Part shown: piece by piece, positions 43,374 to 50,969 of the stretch
Numbering within the stretch: the first letter of the stretch is position 1
Layout: every line of letters begins with the position of its first letter
DNA from: Parafrankia sp041008525
Lineage (GTDB): Bacteria > Actinomycetota > Actinomycetes > Frankiales > Frankiaceae
Assembly (NCBI RefSeq): GCF_041008525.1
Contig: NZ_JBFLUG010000012.1
Span: 37,188 to 101,187 of the forward strand
DNA: 64,000 nt
Direction: 5' to 3'
Program-made: the position numbers and the translations under genes
Notes under the pieces: model-generated
Told to the model about the DNA's origin: nothing
The model's input: the letters and a program-made list of their open reading frames with translations, nothing else
Database searches by the model: none

Positions 43374-43586
43374 ATGGACCCGGACTTCGAATGGGGCCGA
43401 CTGCTCGTCGCAGTCGTCCTGCTCGCCGTCATGTTCGCCGTACCTATGATCATTGTTGCTCGCGACCACCGCGCTGACCGCCGCCGCTACGGCGCCGCCG
43501 CCGTCACCGCGCCGATCCGTTACACAGCGGACAGGCGCCGCTATCGCGCGGGCTACCCCCCTCCCCGCGACGCCGTGGAGAGCTGA
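43374..43586 (+). CDS. Small single-TM protein, unknown
   Basis: 70 residues; ATG with AGGAG upstream. One TM segment (LLVAVVLLAVMFAVPMIIVA) is followed by a basic, Arg/Tyr-rich tail with an internal near-repeat, HRADRRRYGAA and YTADRRRYRAG. The gene ends three bases before a strong terminator. Real by ribosome site and composition; role unknown. Confidence 0.6.
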   Translation: MDPDFEWGRLLVAVVLLAVMFAVPMIIVARDHRADRRRYGAAAVTAPIRYTADRRRYRAGYPPPRDAVES

Positions 43587-43588
43587 GA

Positions 43589-43628
43589 CCGGCCCTGCGG
43601 TGGCTCCGCGGAGCCACCGCAGGGCCGG
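43589..43628. terminator. 40-bp perfect palindrome, bidirectional terminator
   Basis: Every base of this 40-bp stretch pairs with its mirror (arms start CCGGCCCTGCGG). It sits between the end of the small TM-protein gene and the end of the converging zinc-ribbon gene, so it most likely stops transcription from both sides. Confidence 0.8.
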
Positions 43629-43650
43629 CTGGTGCCGGCCTCCCGTCCGA

Positions 43651-44079
43651 TCACGGGAAACGGAACGTGCGAGGGTGGAGCTGCGGCCGCAGCGGGAGCA
43701 GGAACGGGAAGGTGGGACGGCGCGGCGGCCACTCGTCCCGCGCCGGGGCGCGCCACGAGGGCCAGGGAACGGTCCGGCCCGCCGTCGATACCGCCACCAG
43801 GCCGGCCGCGGCAGGCTGCTCCTCACCCGCCGACAGCGGCGGCAGCGGGGTCTCCGCCCAGTCGACCGGAAGCCCCGCGCAGAAGACGCAGATCAGACCA
43901 CTCCGCGGCGATGGCACCGGCACGCCGTGGTGGCGGTAGACCTCCATGAACCCGCCGTCGTCCTCGAACCAGCGGGAGACGGTGAACGAACGGTGCCAGC
44001 TGTGGTGGCACCGCCGGCAGCGGAAGAAGATCTCCGCGCGTGCGCTCTCGACATCCAGCACGTGAGGCTTGCCGATCAT
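43651..44079 (-). CDS. Zinc-ribbon protein, unknown
   Basis: 142 residues. Two Cys pairs, CRRCHHSWHR (about 21-30) and CVFCAGLP (about 64-71), would form a zinc ribbon interrupted by ~40 residues containing FEDDGGFMEVYRHHGVPVP. The C-terminal half is Pro/Arg-rich and probably disordered. No family recognised. The ATG at 44079 is used; a GTG one codon earlier is possible. Confidence 0.6.
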   Translation of the reverse strand: MIGKPHVLDVESARAEIFFRCRRCHHSWHRSFTVSRWFEDDGGFMEVYRHHGVPVPSPRSGLICVFCAGLPVDWAETPLPPLSAGEEQPAAAGLVAVSTAGRTVPWPSWRAPARDEWPPRRPTFPFLLPLRPQLHPRTFRFP

Positions 44080-44456
44080 CACCCGCGCCCTTCGTCCGCT
44101 TCGATGGCGTCAGACCTGTCCTGACCCGTGCCCGGCGCGCGGCCCCGGCTAACCCGGGTGCCCTGAAACCGCAGACCGCCGGGGAAGCGTCACAGGCTCG
44201 CGGCGTGGCCCTGTGTTGGCTCTGTGTGGTGTGCCCGCGGGGTAGCAGCGGCCTGCTGCCGCAACGCTACCGGGGCGCTACCGGCTGCCGGGAACCTGCC
44301 GGCTACCGGCCACCGCCGGTGGTCCGTCGCGCGGGGCAGCCGGCCGGGCCGGCCCCTCCTGGACGCGACGGGGCCGGCACCACGGCGTCCCGGCAGGTCC
44401 GCCGCCACGGTCCGGTCCTGTTCTTCCTCATCGTTCACGCAAGGGGTTGATGACAC
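44080..44456. other. Non-coding gap before the DUF3050 cluster
   Basis: No gene seen. GC-rich with repeated CTACCGG and GCCGG blocks (44270-44310) and the small palindrome CCACCGCCGGTGG (44308-44320). Presumably it holds divergent promoters for the zinc-ribbon and DUF3050 genes. Confidence 0.4.
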
Positions 44457-45260
44457 GTGCCGAGTCGTTATTCCTGGGGCGGTACCCATCCGTCGATCGC
44501 CTGGCTCACGGCGGAGACGGCGGCGGCCCGCAGCACCGTGCTCGCCCATCCCCTGTACGGCCGGCTGGTGACGGCGGACGACGTCACCGCCTTCATGACC
44601 AGCCACATCTTCGCGGTCTGGGACTTCATGTCGTTACTGAAGACCCTGCAGCGCGAGCTCACCTGCGTGGATGTGCCATGGGTGCCGACCACCCACCGCG
44701 AGTGCCGACGCCTGATCAACGAGATCGTCCTCGTCGAGGAGAGCGACGAGTACGGCGAGTCCTACATCAGCCACTTCGAGCTCTACCTGGCGGGCATGGA
44801 GGAGGCAGGGGCGGACACGGGGCCGGTCAGGCGGTTCCTCGCGGAGCTCGCCGTGGGCACGGCGGTGCCCGTCGCGGTCGTGCGCGCGGGGGTGCCCGCG
44901 CCGGCGGCGACCTTCGTCCGCGCCACCTGGGAGCTGCTGACCACCGCGCCGACGCATGCGCTGGCCGCGGCGTTCGCGTTCGGCCGCGAGGATCTGATCC
45001 CCGAGATGTTCTCGCAGGTCCTGGAAGGCAACGTGCAGCTCAGTACCTTCCGCGACTACCTGGCGCGGCATGTCGCCGTCGACGGGGAGCAGCACACGCC
45101 GATGGCGATGGCCATGCTCGTCGCCCTGGCCGGCGAGGACCCGCACTGCTGGCGGGAGTGCGCGAGCGTGGTGAACGGCTGCCTGCAGGCCCGCGCGGCG
45201 CTGTGGGACGGCATCGCCGCCACGCTCCCGGACCAGCGCGTCGTCGCGCCGGTCGCCTGA
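44457..45260 (+). CDS. DUF3050 / haem-oxygenase-like fold protein
   Basis: 267 residues, GTG start after AAGGGG. All-helical pattern of the DUF3050 family: AHPLYGRLVTADDVTAFMTSHIFAVWDFMSLL in two adjacent helices, LTCVDVPWVPT, EESDEYGESYISHFELYLAGM, and FGREDLIPEMF, then DGEQHTPMAMAML. The haem-oxygenase-like superfamily includes non-haem diiron oxidases (UndA, SznF, BesC type). His/Glu/Asp residues in ESYISHFELY, REDLIPEMF and DGEQHTPMA could bind metal, but a diiron role is an inference. It begins a four-gene same-strand group with an acyl-CoA ligase, a CMD protein and a dehydrogenase. Confidence 0.82.
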   Translation: MPSRYSWGGTHPSIAWLTAETAAARSTVLAHPLYGRLVTADDVTAFMTSHIFAVWDFMSLLKTLQRELTCVDVPWVPTTHRECRRLINEIVLVEESDEYGESYISHFELYLAGMEEAGADTGPVRRFLAELAVGTAVPVAVVRAGVPAPAATFVRATWELLTTAPTHALAAAFAFGREDLIPEMFSQVLEGNVQLSTFRDYLARHVAVDGEQHTPMAMAMLVALAGEDPHCWRECASVVNGCLQARAALWDGIAATLPDQRVVAPVA

Positions 45261-45274
45261 GAGCCGGGGCAACG

Positions 45275-47164
45275 ATGATCATCGCTCTGTTCGTTCTCCT
45301 CGGGCTCCTCGCCGCCTACGTGGCGTTCGTCTGCACGTCGGTCGCCCTGCCGCGGCGGCTGCGGCTCGCGCTGGGCCCCATGTCGCTGGAACGGACACCT
45401 GACCGGGCCGCCCGCCGGCACCGCGGACGTGTCCTGTTCACCAGTGACGAGCCGTGCTCGTGGTCCCTGCCCGGCACCGGAGGAGGTGCCGGAGGTGCCA
45501 CAGGGGCCACAGGGGCCGGACCGGACCGGTGGACGGCGCGCGACATCCAGGCGACGGCCGGACGGCTCGCGGCCGCGCTGCACACGCTCGGCCTGCGCCA
45601 CGGGCAGCGGGTCGCCGTGCTCAAGCGGAACCACCTCGACATCCACCTCCTGCACCTGGGGGTGGTGCGGGCCGGCGGGGTCGCCTGCCCGATGAACGGC
45701 GCCTTCGCCGCGGACAAGGTGGCCCCCTACCTGGTGAACATCGACGCCCGGATCCTGTTCGCGGACGTCCCCACGCTGCTGCGGGTGCTGCGGGAGGGTG
45801 GCACGCCGGGCCGGGTGGACACCATCGTCCTCGTCGGGCGGGTGGGTGACATCCCCGAATCCGACGTGCGGGAGCTGCACGGGGCGCTGCACCGCGCCCC
45901 GGACGGGAGCACGGCGCCCGCCGTCCACTGGATCGAGGACCTGCTCGCCGCGGCCACCGAACCCGCTCCCGCGGTGCGGCGTGGCCCCCGCGAGCCGCTC
46001 TACCTGGTGCACACGTCCGGGACGACCGGGTTCCCGAAGGCCGTCATCCTGCGCAACGGGCCGCAGTCCCGGGCGATGCGGGGATGGCTGTGCTACGTCC
46101 ACATCTCGCCCCGCCGGGACCGGGGGTACATGGCCGTCCCCAACAACCACCAGGCGGTGATCCTGACCTTCCACTGCATGCTGCTGCTGGGCGTGCGGGC
46201 GCACTGGACGGCGGCCACCGGCCGGGACTTCGACGCCCTGGGCGTGGTCGAGGAGCTGGCCCGCGACCGCTACACCGGCTTCTTCGGCTTCCCCATCACC
46301 TACACCCAGCTCAGGGAGGTGCCGCTGGCCGAACACGACCTGCGGGCCATGCGGTTCTGGGCCAGCACCGCCGACGCGGCGCACGAGGCGATGATCCGGC
46401 CGTGTGTCCAGGTGGGCGGCACCTTCCGCCGGCTGGGTCTGCCCGTGGGCGGCTCCGTCTACCTCGACGCACAGGGGTCGAGCGAGGTCGGCACGCCGTC
46501 CGTCCTGCGGTACTACTCGCGGCTGACCCGCCGGTACGACCGCCGGATCGGGCGGCGCCACTCGGCTCCGTTCGGCCCCGGCGTGCGGATCGCCCGGGAC
46601 GGCGTGCCGGTCCCCCGCGGGCAGGTGGGACGTCTGGAGGTGCGCGGCAGGACGCTCTTCGAGGCCTACTGGAACAACCACTCGCTCACCTACGAGGCTG
46701 TCCGGGACGGCTGGTTCTTCACCGGGGACGTCGCCCGCTGGTCGGGCGGGCACGTCGTGCAGCTCGACCGTGAGGTCGACGTGATCCGCACCGCCGGCGG
46801 CGACGTCTACAGTCTGCCGATCGAGGAGCGCATCCACCTGCACCCGGCCGTGTTCGACACCTGCGTCTACGGGGCGCGCCAGCCGGACGGCACCCAGCGC
46901 CCGGCCGCCGCGGTGGCTCTGCGGCCCGGGATCGGGATCGGCGCGGCCCGGCTGCGCGACGAGCTGAACGCGCTGCTGGCCCCGGAGGAGCAGCTGGTCG
47001 CCGTGGAGATCCTGCCGTGGAGCGAGTTCCCCGTCGGCGTCACCGGCAAGACGCTCAAGCGCGTGTTCCGCGAGCGGACGGAACCGCTGCCCGTGCCGGA
47101 GGCCAACCGTCCGGTCGCGCTGCAGGCGGCTCCCGCCCCGCTGGTCGCCAGCAGGTCGGTCTAG
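45275..47164 (+). CDS. Membrane-anchored AMP-forming acyl-CoA synthetase (FATP/FadD6-like)
   Basis: 629 residues; ATG 14 bases after the DUF3050 stop. An N-terminal TM anchor (IALFVLLGLLAAYVAFVC) precedes the ANL ligase domain: AMP-binding loop LVHTSGTTGFPKAVI, aromatic/substrate segment GFFGFPITYTQL, QGSSEVGTPS, GWFFTGDVARW, EVDVIRTAGGDVYSLPIEE and the catalytic Lys segment GVTGKTLKRVF. The anchor and the YSLPIEE variant fit fatty-acid-transport-type long-chain ligases. It would activate a carboxylic acid as acyl-AMP then acyl-CoA. A low-complexity GTGGGAGGATGATGAG insert lies near 67-82. Confidence 0.88.
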   Translation: MIIALFVLLGLLAAYVAFVCTSVALPRRLRLALGPMSLERTPDRAARRHRGRVLFTSDEPCSWSLPGTGGGAGGATGATGAGPDRWTARDIQATAGRLAAALHTLGLRHGQRVAVLKRNHLDIHLLHLGVVRAGGVACPMNGAFAADKVAPYLVNIDARILFADVPTLLRVLREGGTPGRVDTIVLVGRVGDIPESDVRELHGALHRAPDGSTAPAVHWIEDLLAAATEPAPAVRRGPREPLYLVHTSGTTGFPKAVILRNGPQSRAMRGWLCYVHISPRRDRGYMAVPNNHQAVILTFHCMLLLGVRAHWTAATGRDFDALGVVEELARDRYTGFFGFPITYTQLREVPLAEHDLRAMRFWASTADAAHEAMIRPCVQVGGTFRRLGLPVGGSVYLDAQGSSEVGTPSVLRYYSRLTRRYDRRIGRRHSAPFGPGVRIARDGVPVPRGQVGRLEVRGRTLFEAYWNNHSLTYEAVRDGWFFTGDVARWSGGHVVQLDREVDVIRTAGGDVYSLPIEERIHLHPAVFDTCVYGARQPDGTQRPAAAVALRPGIGIGAARLRDELNALLAPEEQLVAVEILPWSEFPVGVTGKTLKRVFRERTEPLPVPEANRPVALQAAPAPLVASRSV

Positions 47165-47193
47165 GTGCCCCCCGTCGAGAGGAGGTGGCCGCG

Positions 47194-47889
47194 GTGACCG
47201 TCGCACAGACCGCGCAGACCGCGCGCACCAGGACGACCGGGCAGACCGGGCAGACCGGGCTCGGAAGCCGGGACCGCGACTGGGCGCAGCTTGCCAGCCT
47301 GGCGTGGTCCGGTCCGCCCGAGGCGCTCGCCGCACGGGTGCGGCAGATCCTCGGTCGAGACGAGAGCGGTCTCGGTGATCTGTTGGAGTTCGTCCTGCAG
47401 TACGCCGTCTACGCCGGCTGGCCGCGGGGGTCCGAGCTCGAGGGGGTCGTGCGGTGCCAGTGGGCGCTGCACTGCCGCGACACGGGCACGGATCCCGCGT
47501 CCTGGCCAGCGCCGGGCGCCATCTCCCTCGACCGGGAAAGCCGGGACGAGCGGCTGCGGGCCGGCGAGGAGACGTTCCGTGCCGTGAACCGCAGCGAGGC
47601 GCCGCCCCGGGGCAGCCCCTTCGTCGAGGCCGGCATGCTCGGCTTCGTCTTCGGGCAGGTGTGGCGCCGGCCGGGCCTCACGACGCGCGAACGCCGCATC
47701 GTCGCGATCATCGTCTGCGCGGCCGCCGGAGCCGTCCACCCGTTGCGCCACCATGTCCGCTCGGCCCTCGCCTCGGCGGACCTGTCCGCCGCCGACCTGC
47801 GGGATCTGCTCACCGAGGTCGAGGGCCGGGTGCCCGCCCCGGCCGCGGCCGTCCTGCGGGACGGGTCAGGCCCGCACCCGCCGCGCTGA
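47194..47889 (+). CDS. Carboxymuconolactone-decarboxylase-family protein
   Basis: 231 residues; GTG with GAGGAGG upstream. Two CMD-like halves are visible: LLEFVLQYAVYAGWPRGSELEGV and TTRERRIVAIIVCAAAGAVHPLRHHVRSALA with LSAADLRDLLTEV. The peroxidase CxxC of AhpD is absent, so a decarboxylase/lactone-type or non-redox role is more likely than alkylhydroperoxidase. The N-terminus has a Thr/Gln/Gly repeat (TTGQTGQTG). It lies 29 bases after the ligase gene in the same orientation. Confidence 0.8.
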   Translation: MTVAQTAQTARTRTTGQTGQTGLGSRDRDWAQLASLAWSGPPEALAARVRQILGRDESGLGDLLEFVLQYAVYAGWPRGSELEGVVRCQWALHCRDTGTDPASWPAPGAISLDRESRDERLRAGEETFRAVNRSEAPPRGSPFVEAGMLGFVFGQVWRRPGLTTRERRIVAIIVCAAAGAVHPLRHHVRSALASADLSAADLRDLLTEVEGRVPAPAAAVLRDGSGPHPPR

Positions 47890-48029
47890 CCAGCACGCCC
47901 CGCGCCGGCCGGCAGCCCTGCGCCGCCGGCCGGCATGCCAGGCCAGGGCCGTCCCGCCAGGCCCGTCCCGCTCCGCCCTGTTGGCCGCCCAGGGCAGCCA
48001 GCGCCCGCCCACACCGAGGAGACCCCACG

Positions 48030-49097
48030 ATGCACGCCGCGCACACCACCACCTCCCGGAGTGACGCTCCGGCCGATACTCGGAGCGACGCTCGACGCGA
48101 TGTCCCCAGCGCTCCGCGCGATGTCCAGAGCGACGCTCTGCCCAGCGCGCACGGCGTCGACGCGCAGGGAGATGGCACGCCGGCTGCCGAGGCCTACGGA
48201 TTCGTCGGCCTCGGCAGCCAGGGAGCCGAGATCGTCCGGCTCTGTGCGGTGGGCGGGGTGCGGCCACGCGTGTTCGACCTGCAGGCCGACCGGGTCGAAC
48301 AGGTCCGCTCCAGCGGAGTCACCGTGGCGCCGACCCTGGCTGACCTGGGCCGGCACGCCACCGTCGTCTCGGTGTGCGTCTTCGCCGACGACGACGTCCG
48401 CGCCGTGGTCGCCGGGCCGGGCGGGTTGCTGGAGACGATGCGCCGCGGCGGCCTGATCGCCGTCCACAGCACCTGCTCACCCGAGGTGTGCGTCGAGCTG
48501 GCCACGCGGGCCCGCGAGCGGGGCCTCGCGCTGGTCGACGCGCCGGTCAGCAACGGGATCCGCGACGCCCGGGGGCGCGCGCTGACGGTGATGTTCGGCG
48601 GCGGCCAGCCGGAGCTGCGGCGATGCAGGCCGGTGTTCGACCTGTTCGCGCACACCGTGCTGCACATCGGCGAGGTGGGCAGCGCGCAGCTCGTGAAACT
48701 GCTGAACAACGCTGTGTTCCTCGCGCACCGTGGCGCGGCGGTCGAGGCGCTGCGGGAGGCGGTCCGGCTGGGCCTGGACCCGGACCGGGTGCGGGTGGCT
48801 CTCCGGACGTGCAGCGCGGCGGCCAGCCCGCTGCCCCCGGGAGACCAGCCGCTCGGCCTCTCCGGCAGCGGGCCGTCCCTGACCGCGCTCGCCGCCCTGC
48901 TCACCAAGGACCTGACCCTGCTCGACACCGCCCTGGCCGCCGCCGACGGGAACGCCGGGCGGCTGGGGAGCCTTGCCAGGGAGGCCCTCGCCACGCTGCT
49001 GGACCTGGACCGGCGTGCCTCCGACGCCCCCGACGTGCGGACCGGGCCGGCCGGCACCTGCCCGGGGCACTCCGTGGGGGCGGAGGTTCCGGCCTGA
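48030..49097 (+). CDS. Beta-hydroxyacid dehydrogenase (3-hydroxyisobutyrate dehydrogenase family)
   Basis: 355 residues; ATG with GAGGAGA upstream. The Rossmann motif is YGFVGLGSQGAEIVRL (family norm GxGxMG, here Gln for Met). DAPVSNGIRDARGRALTVMFGG is the substrate loop and GSAQLVKLLNNAVFL carries the catalytic Lys. About 50 extra N-terminal residues are made of SDA/RDV repeats from AGCGACGCTC-type DNA repeats. The protein would oxidise or reduce a 3-hydroxy acid with NAD(P). It is the last gene of the DUF3050 group. Confidence 0.88.
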   Translation: MHAAHTTTSRSDAPADTRSDARRDVPSAPRDVQSDALPSAHGVDAQGDGTPAAEAYGFVGLGSQGAEIVRLCAVGGVRPRVFDLQADRVEQVRSSGVTVAPTLADLGRHATVVSVCVFADDDVRAVVAGPGGLLETMRRGGLIAVHSTCSPEVCVELATRARERGLALVDAPVSNGIRDARGRALTVMFGGGQPELRRCRPVFDLFAHTVLHIGEVGSAQLVKLLNNAVFLAHRGAAVEALREAVRLGLDPDRVRVALRTCSAAASPLPPGDQPLGLSGSGPSLTALAALLTKDLTLLDTALAAADGNAGRLGSLAREALATLLDLDRRASDAPDVRTGPAGTCPGHSVGAEVPA

Positions 49098-49428
49098 GCC
49101 CTGGCCTGCGGCGGGATACCGGCCAGGGGATCCCCCGGGGTCAGCGGCGGAGGGCTCATTTCCCGGTGTGGGCATCGACCGGAAGTACCAGCACCCGAAA
49201 CAGATGAACAACATGCGCCGGAGCGCAGATAGTCGCCTCAACGCAAGCCGGTAGACGATTGACAGGGCTGCGGGGACAATTCAGACTCCTAGTCGGACTG
49301 GCGAACAAAGGACCGATTCACGTCCAATTAGCACGATCCGACGGTCGGCATGGCCGAAATGCGGACAGGAAAGGCCGTCCCGACGGCCGGACGCCGCACG
49401 GCCCAACGCGGAAGGGACGGATTCGGCC
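49098..49428. other. Non-coding gap before the TPR protein gene
   Basis: No gene seen. It is less GC-rich than its surroundings and carries a good -35 element (see the promoter entry). An AGTCGGACT inverted element follows the possible -10. Confidence 0.45.
49259..49287 (+). promoter_or_regulatory. Possible sigma-70-type promoter for the TPR-SARP gene pair
   Basis: TTGACA (49259-49264), a 17-bp spacer and CAGACT (49282-49287). The -35 is perfect and the -10 matches three of six positions including the key A at position 2 and final T. It lies about 140 bp upstream of the helical-repeat protein. Confidence 0.35.
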
Positions 49429-50913
49429 GTGTCGTGGAGGGGAAATCGCGCGACAACAATCCAGACCGCCGCGGGATTCGGCGGTACCGCGGATCACCAA
49501 CCGGCCCGCCGGAGCGCAGGTCAGGATCTTTCCCCACGGCGCCGACGACGAAAAGGGCCGGCTCCGCGGATACGGTTCGCGGAGCTGCTCCTGGATGCCC
49601 GGCGCGCCGCCCGTGCGGGTGACATGCGACGGGCCGCGGAACTTCAATCCCGCGCCGTGCTGCTTATCGCGCGAGTTCACGCGGAATCGCCGGCCGATCC
49701 GCAGCCGGCATGGATGCTCGGTGGCGTTCAATACGACCTGGCGGCGTTGCGGTACAGGGCCGGCGATCCGGGCGCCGCGGTCCGCGCGTTGGACGCGAGC
49801 GAGCAGCTCTACGCGGTACTCGCCCGCCGGACACCCGCGGCGGCCGGGCCGCTGGCAGACGTGCGGGCCCGGCGGGCTGTCGTGCGCGCCACGCAGGGGC
49901 ACGGTGCCTCCGCGCTGGTGGACGCGCAGGCGGCTCTGCTCGGCCTGCACGCGGCCCCCGGCCGGCTGGGCCGCCCGGACGGGCGGGACGATCCCGGCTC
50001 CGCTCGCGTCCTCGCGCTCTGCGGCGACGTCCTGGCCGCCTTCGGCGATCCGGACCTGGCCCTCGTGGCCTCGGAACGCGCCGTCCGGGCCCTGCTCGGG
50101 CCGGCCGTCGCGCCACCGGCCGTCGCACCACCGGCCGGCGCGCACCCCACCGGCACGTTCCTGACCGACCGGCCAGGCTCGCCGCATCCGGGCTACCTCG
50201 CGCGTGCGTGCCGCGTCGCCGCGGTCATCCGGCAGGCGCGCGGCCCCGGGCAGGTCGACCGCGCGCGCCGGCTGGCGGCCGCGGCCGCCCATCTCGGCGC
50301 ACCACCCACGTCAACGCTCCTGGAACAGCGGATCTCCTCGCCGCTTCCCCCGGATCTCACCCTCGGCCTGCGCGGCGCGCTGCGAGTGGCAGAACGCCGC
50401 GGAGGCGACCCGGGGGCCACCTCGTCCCTGTTGCAGGCGCTGGCCGCCCCTGATACCGACGGCGCACCACCCGGCTGGTCGACGGACCCGACCTGGCACG
50501 GCAGGATCACCGCGGCCCGGGCCCGGCCGAACGGGCCCACCCCCGCCGCGGCCGGTGCCTGCGCGACGATGCTGGGCCGGCTGGCCGGCGACATCCTCTC
50601 CGGTTCCGCTGACCCACTGGTCGGGCTGCGCCTGATGCTGGAGGCCCACTGCCTGCGCGCCGCGCCGGCCGCCGCCGCCCGTCCCGCCGCCGCAGCCCCC
50701 GGCGGACCAGTGGACCGGACGCAGCCGGCAGACCCCGCCTGGGCAGGCCTTCTGGACGCCGCAAGCCGCCGGATCGCCGCCGTGGGAGATCCGTCCTTCG
50801 CCCTCGACCTGGCGAGCTGGGCCGAGCGCGCCCGCGGCGGCCCGGCCCGCCGGCCCGTCGCCGCACTCGATCCGCAGGGCGCGGCAGGGACCTCGCAGGC
50901 CCTGCCGTGCTGA
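49429..50913 (+). CDS. TPR-like helical-repeat protein, unknown
   Basis: 494 residues, GTG start with GGAAGGGA upstream. From about residue 48 it is Ala/Leu/Arg-rich and organised as helical pairs reminiscent of TPR (ELLLDARRAARAGDMRRAAELQSRAV, YDLAALRYRAGDPGAAVRALDASEQLY, VLALCGDVLAAFGDPDLALVASERAV). No enzyme motif is present. Short repeats such as APPAVAPPAG are inserted. The SARP regulator follows after 56 bases in the same orientation, so it may take part in the same control circuit. The first ~45 residues look non-native, and a downstream start such as GTG/ATG at residues near 66 is possible. Confidence 0.65.
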   Translation: MSWRGNRATTIQTAAGFGGTADHQPARRSAGQDLSPRRRRRKGPAPRIRFAELLLDARRAARAGDMRRAAELQSRAVLLIARVHAESPADPQPAWMLGGVQYDLAALRYRAGDPGAAVRALDASEQLYAVLARRTPAAAGPLADVRARRAVVRATQGHGASALVDAQAALLGLHAAPGRLGRPDGRDDPGSARVLALCGDVLAAFGDPDLALVASERAVRALLGPAVAPPAVAPPAGAHPTGTFLTDRPGSPHPGYLARACRVAAVIRQARGPGQVDRARRLAAAAAHLGAPPTSTLLEQRISSPLPPDLTLGLRGALRVAERRGGDPGATSSLLQALAAPDTDGAPPGWSTDPTWHGRITAARARPNGPTPAAAGACATMLGRLAGDILSGSADPLVGLRLMLEAHCLRAAPAAAARPAAAAPGGPVDRTQPADPAWAGLLDAASRRIAAVGDPSFALDLASWAERARGGPARRPVAALDPQGAAGTSQALPC

Positions 50914-50969
50914 CGGCAGGGTCCCCGCTCGGAGCCGGTCAGATCGCCGACAGTCCTGGAGGACGGAAG

